Shown piece after piece: positions 58,837 through 64,000 of a DNA stretch of 64,000 nt (position 1 is its first letter; the number at the start of each line of letters is the position of its first letter). Position numbers and translations under genes: made by a program. Source of the DNA: JAKLIN01 sp049288015 (lineage in GTDB: Archaea > Nanobdellota > Nanobdellia > Pacearchaeales > GW2011-AR1); assembly GCA_049288015.1 (NCBI GenBank), contig JBAQGX010000002.1, positions 5,451 to 69,450 on the forward strand. Direction: 5' to 3'. Under the pieces are notes generated by a model, which was not told where the DNA came from, did not search any database, and worked only from the letters and a program-made list of their open reading frames with translations.

Positions 58837-59028
58837 ATGGTTCTACAGTATAGAAAAAGTGGTGGGAGATGGAAGAAGTATCCAGGAAAAGAAAAAATTG
58901 AAGGGTCAGTTGAGGATTATAGTTTTAGATTATTAAATGAAGCTCAGACAAAAGTATTAGTTGAAGAAGGGCCTTATGATAAAGTACTAAAACGTTTTAG
59001 GCAGATTGAATTTTTCAAACATCACTAA
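58837..59028 (+). CDS. Small basic protein of unknown function
   Basis: 63 residues, not recognised. Contains GGRWKKYPGKEKIEGS and YSFRLLNEAQTKVLVEEG. It begins 11 bases after the MPE gene and may be in its operon. No motif or signal seen. Confidence 0.55.
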   Translation: MVLQYRKSGGRWKKYPGKEKIEGSVEDYSFRLLNEAQTKVLVEEGPYDKVLKRFRQIEFFKHH

Positions 59029-59059
59029 GATTTAAAAGAAATATTTCTTATAATCTGTA

Positions 59060-59395
59060 ATGGCAAGTAATGGATACAAAGGCATAAAATTTCCCCCACT
59101 AACTGAAAGCGAAATTGAGGATAAATATAAAGAAGCACAAGAAGAGATGAAAGAAGTCTTAAAATGGAAGAAAGAAGAAGAAAAAAGATTAAAAAATCCA
59201 AACTCAAAACCTCAAGCGATATCCGCAGCAAAAAGAGCTTTAGTAAGAGTCGCAAGAAGAATTGATACGGTTAACGGAAATTTAATTTATTGGAAATTAA
59301 GAAAGGAAGGTAAGAGTCATTTTTATGCAGGAATAGAAAGAGCAGAATTTTGGGACAAACTAAAGAACAAAGATAATGAACCAGGAGAAGATTAA
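59060..59395 (+). CDS. Small charged helical protein of unknown function
   Basis: 111 residues, not recognised. Rich in Lys/Glu with a coiled-coil-like LTESEIEDKYKEAQEEMKEVLKWKKEEEKRL section (key EIEDKYKEAQ), then ISAAKRALVRVARRIDTVNGNLIYWK. A three-helix fold is likely. Follows the previous small gene at a short distance and ends before tRNA-Lys on the other strand. Confidence 0.6.
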   Translation: MASNGYKGIKFPPLTESEIEDKYKEAQEEMKEVLKWKKEEEKRLKNPNSKPQAISAAKRALVRVARRIDTVNGNLIYWKLRKEGKSHFYAGIERAEFWDKLKNKDNEPGED

Positions 59396-59397
59396 AG

Positions 59398-59471
59398 TGG
59401 TCCCGAGGGGATTTGAACCCCCGACACCTGGATTAAGAGTCCAGTGCTCTACCAAGCTGAGCTACGGAACC
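59398..59471 (-). tRNA. tRNA-Lys (CTT)
   Basis: Acceptor GGTTCCG pairs with CGGGACC (one T-G), anticodon stem CTGGA/TCCAG holds CTCTTAA (anticodon CTT), T arm GGGGG/CCCCT-type with TTCAAAT, discriminator A. No intron. Confidence 0.92.
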
Positions 59472-59521
59472 ATGCATAAAACTTGGGAAAATTCTTTAAA
59501 TATCTATCTCTTAATATAAAA

Positions 59522-59752
59522 ATGCTGCACAAAATAATTGAAAAAGAAAAAATCAAACACAAGAAAATAGGTGAAGGTGTCGTAAAAGACAAAGATGTAT
59601 TTGCAACTTTTAGCCATAAATGTAAGAAGTGTGGTTATGGGAAAGCAGAACTTTTAGACTTAGGAGCCCAATATTCTGATGAAAGTGATCTTGTGATGAT
59701 AAAATGTGGCAAATGCGGTTACGCAGAAAGAATAGAAAAGAAAACGACCTAA
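59522..59752 (+). CDS. Small zinc-ribbon protein, TFIIS/RPB-M-like
   Basis: 76 residues from ATG 59522; the open frame starts at 59483 but TATA-like CTTTAAATATC sits about 25-30 bases before 59522. Two CxxC knuckles, CKKCGYGKAELLDLG and CGKCGYAERI, are separated by about 25 residues, the layout of TFIIS-type zinc ribbons, though the catalytic DE pair of TFIIS is not seen. It converges on a true TFS gene with no gap, so it may be a related, catalytically altered partner. Confidence 0.6.
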   Translation: MLHKIIEKEKIKHKKIGEGVVKDKDVFATFSHKCKKCGYGKAELLDLGAQYSDESDLVMIKCGKCGYAERIEKKTT

Positions 59753-60070
59753 TTATCTATACTCTCTCACAGTATTCCCACACTTTGTACATTTGAAAAA
59801 CTTTGTCTCAGCTTCATCACCAGAACGTGTTTGAATTGTCCAGAAGTAAGCTTTATCATTACCGCATTTTCTGCAGTTAAACAATACTATAGGCAAAGGC
59901 TGTTCTCCTTTGTCCGAAACAACCCCTATATTTTCATGTTCTCCCATCTTCTCTGAAGTTGTTATTTTACCTTTTGTTTTGCTAGTTTTGCTTGAATACC
60001 CACATCTAGGACAACCAAGATTTTTCGTTTTTTCAATCAGTACAGCACCACACTTAGGACAAAATTCCAT
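59753..60070 (-). CDS. tfs: Transcription elongation factor TFS
   Basis: 105 residues. N-terminal ribbon CPKCGAVLIEK...CPRCGY and C-terminal ribbon CRKCGNDKAYFWTIQTRSGDEAETKFFKCTKCGNTVREY (key QTRSGDEAET) with the acidic DE pair that reactivates backtracked polymerase. Standard archaeal TFS length. Convergent with the smaller ribbon gene. Confidence 0.94.
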   Translation of the reverse strand: MEFCPKCGAVLIEKTKNLGCPRCGYSSKTSKTKGKITTSEKMGEHENIGVVSDKGEQPLPIVLFNCRKCGNDKAYFWTIQTRSGDEAETKFFKCTKCGNTVREYR

Positions 60071-60124
60071 TTTAGATAAATAGTATTTCTTAATGAGAGA
60101 GAATTCTTTAAAAATGTTTGTTTG

Positions 60125-60760
60125 TTATGATGAAGGAGTTTCTGTACAAAAACCTCTTTGATCTGCAGGCTTTTGACCTTCATAAAATACTAATTTAACC
60201 CAACCTATAAAGGGGGCAATAGTAAAAGAAGCTTTTCCCAAAATTTGATTTTGATTTATCCCATTTTCAAAACTCAGCTGACCATTATTATTATCTCCTT
60301 CAGTTGAAAAGAAGTAGGTTCCGTTTTCTTTTGTAATATTTATGACTCTATGAATAATTGGAGCTTGTTGTCCTGCATTATATATGATTACATCCCCAAT
60401 ACGAATATTTTGTGGTTTTACTCCAACAATAAAAAGAATATCTCCCTTGCTAAATCCATTTAATAAACTAAACTGATGAAACTGAGACTCAGTTATGTTA
60501 AGTTCACTATATTTCAATTCATGTCTCTGAAACCATGAATTAAAATCAGAAAAAACATTGCCTTGATGATACATACTACACGATTCGACAATTGCAAGAG
60601 GAAGTGACGTCCCGGTTACTAAACTAAGAAATGGGAAAAAAAGGAACTTTATAAAAACAAAAATAAATATCAGGGAAAAGATCCATCCCTTAAAGCTATT
60701 ATCTTTCCAAAGCAAAAACCATAATTTATTGAAAAAATTCTTTACTTTACCAGATTTCAT
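60125..60760 (-). CDS. Signal peptidase I-like protein (S26B)
   Basis: 211 residues. One N-terminal helix (WIFSLIFIFVFIKFLFF) precedes the catalytic Ser62 in VESCSMYHQ, where the usual SGSM is ESCSM; GDILFIVG and GDVIIYNAG form box C, and PIIHRVINI and TEGDNNNG supply boxes D/E. Archaeal signal peptidases use Ser and His (or Asp) in place of Ser-Lys, so activity is plausible. Its start overlaps the diadenylate cyclase-like gene by 4 nt. Confidence 0.85.
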   Translation of the reverse strand: MKSGKVKNFFNKLWFLLWKDNSFKGWIFSLIFIFVFIKFLFFPFLSLVTGTSLPLAIVESCSMYHQGNVFSDFNSWFQRHELKYSELNITESQFHQFSLLNGFSKGDILFIVGVKPQNIRIGDVIIYNAGQQAPIIHRVINITKENGTYFFSTEGDNNNGQLSFENGINQNQILGKASFTIAPFIGWVKLVFYEGQKPADQRGFCTETPSS

Positions 60761-61548
60761 TCTATTTTCCTTTTTTTACCTGTAAATGCGATAATGAAAC
60801 CAATGATTGAGATAATAATTCCGATCAACAGACTTAATCTCGCTTCTATTAGACGAAACAACATAATGCTGACCCCTAATATAATAACAACCCCCCCAAC
60901 AACAATTTTTACAATTCTCCTATTCTTTTCATTACTTTCTGGAGGAAGATTTCTTATTGATTTAGCAGATGCATAAATTGAAGTAAATATCGTTATTCCC
61001 GGGAGTATCGGGAATGCAAACATTGACAAAGAAGGCACCAACGCAGAAGCAGCTCCCATAATCATAACACTTAAAGTACCTGCACCAAGACTTTCAAAAA
61101 TATTAACCATTTCGTTAGTTTTTTTCTCTATTCCCTTTTCAAGAGCATCTATTTCCATTACAATCTTACCTTTAATGAAAATTTTTATTTTCTTATCTTC
61201 TTGAGAAACTAAAAAAACTTTATTACCTTGCTTTGATGCGTAAGAAGCACTTGCATGTCTAGTTCCTTTATTCATAACAGGACTAAGTCGAGTCATAGCT
61301 ATGCCATAACCTTTCAAAATTCCACTCTGATCTATCCAGACACATCCATCCTGCAAAGCAAGAGATTCTACTGTTTTAGGATTATCAACTATATTGAATG
61401 GTTTCACGTCTTGTGGAACAAGAAACTTATAATTTTTTAGATTATCTCCGAGTATAAATACTGCTCCTTCTCCACGCCTAGCTATCTTTATTCCTATCTC
61501 AAATATCTTTTCTTCTATTTTATTAACTGGTTTTTGATTATCTTCCAT
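60757..61548 (-). CDS. Membrane diadenylate cyclase-domain protein (DAC, DacZ-like)
   Basis: 263 residues. N-terminal DAC domain: FEIGIKIARRGEGAVFILGD, the active DGA site here DGC at 67-69 with the Asp kept, and GTRHASASYASKQ at 95-107. The C-terminal half has about three or four membrane helices (LPSLSMFAFPILPGI..., IVVGGVVIILGVSIMLF, SLLIGIIISIIGFII), so the cyclase is tethered to the membrane. It heads an operon with the signal peptidase gene. It likely makes c-di-AMP, but the DGC and RHA changes could reduce or alter activity. Confidence 0.75.
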   Translation of the reverse strand: MEDNQKPVNKIEEKIFEIGIKIARRGEGAVFILGDNLKNYKFLVPQDVKPFNIVDNPKTVESLALQDGCVWIDQSGILKGYGIAMTRLSPVMNKGTRHASASYASKQGNKVFLVSQEDKKIKIFIKGKIVMEIDALEKGIEKKTNEMVNIFESLGAGTLSVMIMGAASALVPSLSMFAFPILPGITIFTSIYASAKSIRNLPPESNEKNRRIVKIVVGGVVIILGVSIMLFRLIEARLSLLIGIIISIIGFIIAFTGKKRKIE

Positions 61549-61627
61549 TTATAAAGAAATAGTTTTATCTTTTTAATAATTTCGGATCACACATCTACAA
61601 TAAAAATCCTATTGAGAATTTGTTGCA

Positions 61628-62974
61628 TTAACCCGGATTCAAACCAGCGGCATTAAGACATCCATTCTGAGTATTCCAAATATCATAATTATCTCCCAAA
61701 GCAATATTCACGGAATCTCCAACAGGAAGGCTCAAAGAAACAAAAGAATCTCCCGATTGGGGCTTTTCAACATAAGCAATTTGTGTACAACCTATCTGAT
61801 TACTTTCACCTGGAAACCATATATAGCTACTCAAATCTCCTAAAAGATCATCACCATCCTGAGTTGTAGGCAGATTGTCTCCTTGTAAAAATCTTACAGC
61901 TCCTGAAGGCCATACAGAAGTTATTTTCCCTGAATTCAAGTCTATTGGAGATTGACATTGGTAATTTGTCACATTGCAAACAGCGGGAAAATTACAACCA
62001 TCACTTTGAGTTCCAGAACCACATAATATTGAACCTCCGCATGTTCCATTACTAAACTGTCCACATTGATAACTGTGAGCCTGACAAAAATCTAAAGGAG
62101 CTTGAACACAAGTAGAAACATTATCACAGGTATTAGTAACTAAATTACAATATTGCCCAGAACCACATGTTCCGCAAGTTACGTATGGACAAGTTCCATT
62201 ATTTACTTCCCCACATTGATAATTCCCGCAAAGAGCGGAAAAATCTGGATTAGTTGCAGGCGTACAACTAGCCCCATAATCTTTACAAGTATGACTGGAA
62301 AAATCACAATACTGTTGTGAATTACACGATCCACAAGTTACCATTCCGCAAGTTCCGTTATCTAAATCTCCACACTGATAATTCCCACAAAGTGAAGCAA
62401 GAGTTGTACCTTCTGGAACACACAAAGTATTATTTGATCCTGATGATCCTCCTCCAGAAGTTCCATTAGAAGATCCTCCTCCAGAAGTTCCTGTAAGCCC
62501 CGTAACAGAGTTTACTGAACCTACAGCTTCACTTAATACAGAGCAAGGGGTAATAGCCCCAGACGAATCCAAGAAATAAGCTGCAGAACCCACTTGAGTT
62601 ACATTGGCAACACCAATATTTGTAACCTGGATAACCTTGCTAGCAAATGTTAGAATATCCCCCGCAGAATCACTAGTATTACTATCTTGATTATCATTTG
62701 TAAATACTAATCTCATCCCGCCAATAGCATCACTTCCAGATATTCTTTTTACTGTGACATTACAATCACTTCCAGACTGAGTGCACACGAAAGAAACAGT
62801 TTGAAATCCAGAACTTAAACATTCTTCCCCAGAAGGAATTTGTTTTGTTGAATTACTTACTAGATTATTTATAACAACCCAAACAATACCAATTAAAACA
62901 ATAGTTAAAAGAATCAAAATTAATGTAGCAATAATTGAAGAGATACCCCTTTTTGAACGAAAACTTTTAGACAT
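61628..62974 (-). CDS. Secreted pilin-like Cys-rich repeat protein
   Basis: 448 residues. N-terminus SKRGISSIIATLILILLTIVLIGIVWVVI is the class III (pilin/archaellin-like) signal: a basic-Gly junction and a long hydrophobic helix. Extracellular part has Gly/Ser linkers and at least three Cys repeats of the form CGNYQCG-(x)n-NGTC-x2-VTCG-x-C-x4-YC, about 55 residues each, giving a disulfide-rich stalk. The C-terminal ~100 residues are Cys-poor. SD AGAGGG precedes the ATG. Probably a surface adhesin or pseudopilin; function not known. Confidence 0.75.
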   Translation of the reverse strand: MSKSFRSKRGISSIIATLILILLTIVLIGIVWVVINNLVSNSTKQIPSGEECLSSGFQTVSFVCTQSGSDCNVTVKRISGSDAIGGMRLVFTNDNQDSNTSDSAGDILTFASKVIQVTNIGVANVTQVGSAAYFLDSSGAITPCSVLSEAVGSVNSVTGLTGTSGGGSSNGTSGGGSSGSNNTLCVPEGTTLASLCGNYQCGDLDNGTCGMVTCGSCNSQQYCDFSSHTCKDYGASCTPATNPDFSALCGNYQCGEVNNGTCPYVTCGTCGSGQYCNLVTNTCDNVSTCVQAPLDFCQAHSYQCGQFSNGTCGGSILCGSGTQSDGCNFPAVCNVTNYQCQSPIDLNSGKITSVWPSGAVRFLQGDNLPTTQDGDDLLGDLSSYIWFPGESNQIGCTQIAYVEKPQSGDSFVSLSLPVGDSVNIALGDNYDIWNTQNGCLNAAGLNPG

Positions 62975-63148
62975 TATTCCCTCTATTAATTATTAATCTA
63001 ATCATTATAAAAAGATTATTATTTGTTCTCTATCGAATCTAAAACGAAATAGACTTAAAAATACTTGTTATTAATAGAAAAATTCCAAAAATAGTCATGC
63101 AAAACTGTAAAACATTAAATTATTAAATGAAGATTTATTGCAAATAAA

Positions 63149-63271
63149 ATGAAACTTAAGACAGGCGGAAGAAGAGAATCCAGAAAAGTCTTCATGAGAA
63201 AAATTAAGGCAAGAAACAAGAGAGACAAAGTCAGATTAGTAAAAAGACTTCTCTTAAAAATCAAGAAATAA
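63149..63271 (+). CDS. Very small basic protein (possible)
   Basis: 40 codons, ATG 63149 to TAA 63269-63271: MKLKTGGRRESRKVF then RKIKARNKRDK and RLVKRLLLKIKK. About 40% Lys/Arg, as in tiny ribosomal or nucleic-acid-binding proteins. No family recognised; length alone makes it uncertain. Confidence 0.4.
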   Translation: MKLKTGGRRESRKVFMRKIKARNKRDKVRLVKRLLLKIKK

Positions 63272-63326
63272 TTTCTATAGAAACTTCTTTCATAAGCGTT
63301 ATATATTACAAAATTCTCTCAGTCTT

Positions 63327-63593
63327 ATGGATAAAAAAATCCTAATTGTTTCACTGATCTTTTCTATCTTATTGGTTCTTTTCTTAAGTATTATTATGAT
63401 TAATCAAGTAATTACAATATATGATGCACATGCTACTTTCGAGGGATACTGCCATTGGCGAAGTTTAGAAATTGTAAATGAATCTAACAATTACGGTTAT
63501 TGTAACAATTCTTTAGGACAAGTATACAAAATGGTTCTTGTTAATAGAAGATGGTACTTGGATGGAGATTTGCCCAATAACTGGCCTTTCTAA
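63327..63593 (+). CDS. Small membrane-anchored protein
   Basis: 88 residues, not recognised. A membrane helix at about 5-26 (ILIVSLIFSILLVLFLSIIMI) is followed by an extracellular part with two Cys (GYCHW, YGYCNN) that may form a disulfide, and sequons. TATA-like TTATATATTA lies about 25-30 bases before the ATG. Confidence 0.6.
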   Translation: MDKKILIVSLIFSILLVLFLSIIMINQVITIYDAHATFEGYCHWRSLEIVNESNNYGYCNNSLGQVYKMVLVNRRWYLDGDLPNNWPF

Positions 63594-63648
63594 ATTAGCA
63601 ACAAATTTAAAACTAACAGACGATAATAAGTGGTTAGAGTTAATTAAT

Positions 63649-63813
63649 CTATCCAATCAATGAACCTAATTTATATAATAGTCCTATTGTTGCAAGACTT
63701 CCAAAAATAATTATTACTTTAAAATACCAAGGTGCATATTTCCACATTAATTTGATATTTTCCTTTTCAATTCGATTAGTTTCTATTCTTGCTTTTTTCA
63801 GTTTTTCTTCCAC
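63649..63813 (-). CDS. Small membrane protein, GTG start (possible)
   Basis: 54 codons, GTG 63813 to TAG 63649. An initial charged helix (EEKLKKARIETNRIEKEN) is followed by a membrane helix (YFKVIIIFGSLATIGLLYKL). A plausible tail-anchored-like peptide, but no homologue known and the start is not ATG. Confidence 0.4.
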   Translation of the reverse strand: MEEKLKKARIETNRIEKENIKLMWKYAPWYFKVIIIFGSLATIGLLYKLGSLIG

Positions 63814-63935
63814 TTCTTATTAAAGAAAACCCAAACTTAAAAATCTACCTACCAACCTTTTACTTAACAATATACCCAGACCGAAATATTTATAAATATA
63901 TCCAACCATGTGTATACATCAATATATATACACAA

Positions 63936-64000
63936 ATGGCAGACGTATTCGATAACACAATACTTTGTAACAAATGTAATGCAGAAATGAAGAAAGTAAG
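63936..64000 (+). CDS. Zinc-ribbon protein, N-terminal part (runs off window)
   Basis: Open from ATG 63936 to the window edge: MADVFDNTILCNKCNAEM. The CNKC pair suggests a zinc-ribbon protein. A TATA-like AATATATATACAC lies just upstream (about 63920-63933), fitting a leaderless start. Only 21 residues seen. Confidence 0.5.
   Translation, partial: MADVFDNTILCNKCNAEMKKV

Noticed and set aside
1..64000. CRISPR arrays, prophage and insertion sequences
   Set aside because: No regularly spaced repeats, no cas, transposase or integrase-like proteins, and no terminal repeats were seen.

Overview
The window is one continuous, very AT-rich, gene-dense stretch of an archaeal chromosome. Archaeal markers are spread along it: RNA polymerase subunit L, TFS, MBF1, RadB, a Nre-family repair protein, aRF1, Dph2, NAC, Sec61 beta, an archaeal-type UMP kinase and two tRNA genes with introns at the canonical 37/38 position. 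Short genes, many small membrane proteins, a SufB/SufC/IscU-type Fe-S cluster set and no visible amino-acid or cofactor pathways suggest a DPANN archaeon of the Pacearchaeota/Woesearchaeota type. That placement is inference. No rRNA, CRISPR array, prophage or insertion sequence was seen, and no stretch above 300 bases lacks a gene.

Layout. 1-1042 is the end of a two-gene ABC-2 exporter. 1050-4310 is an Fe-S block: sufB, an IscU-like scaffold and sufC on the minus strand, a divergent HTH regulator with a Cys-containing tail, and a DUF1858 protein. 4374-11342 is carbohydrate metabolism: nagB, a PIG-L deacetylase overlapping a GT4 glycosyltransferase, a GH130 enzyme, an (alpha/alpha)6 glycosidase and a GT4-(alpha/alpha)6 fusion. 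Superoxide dismutase follows. 12055-20604 holds a 7-TM protein and winged-helix regulator divergent from a MacB/FtsX-type ABC array (two ATPases, three permeases, two secreted partner proteins). 20700-26666 has tRNAs, a thioredoxin reductase, a LUD protein, a 2Fe-2S ferredoxin, dph2, a DisA-type diadenylate cyclase and LemA. 26751-38258 contains ppsA, a two-gene cassette related to the N-domain of secretion ATPases, UMP kinase, small membrane proteins, metG in two pieces and a MinD ATPase preceded by a structured leader RNA. 38447-52532 is mostly information processing (NAC, Sec61 beta, ValS, aRF1, ScpB, MBF1, RpoL, RadB, Nre, FKBP, an RRM protein, topoisomerase I). 52564-64000 has surface proteins, a winged-helix protein, the Lhr helicase with its metallophosphoesterase, several tiny zinc or RHH proteins, TFS, signal peptidase with a membrane-bound diadenylate cyclase, and a Cys-rich pilin-like protein.

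The most striking signals are regulatory. A near-palindrome, consensus TTAACTATTGTTAA, lies just downstream of the TATA box of five separate minus-strand genes: sufB, DUF1858, superoxide dismutase, LUD and NAC. The HTH gene divergent from sufB is the obvious candidate regulator, giving a putative Fe-S/oxidative-stress regulon. A 15-bp palindrome sits between the 7-TM/winged-helix operon and the ABC array, and another lies in front of ppsA. A leader of about 90 nt before a hypothetical gene and minD closes with a fully paired 10-bp stem only in the minus-strand RNA. Two unrelated diadenylate cyclase proteins suggest elaborate c-di-AMP signalling. The two ABC ATPases share 106 identical bases within otherwise diverged genes, a gene-conversion footprint.
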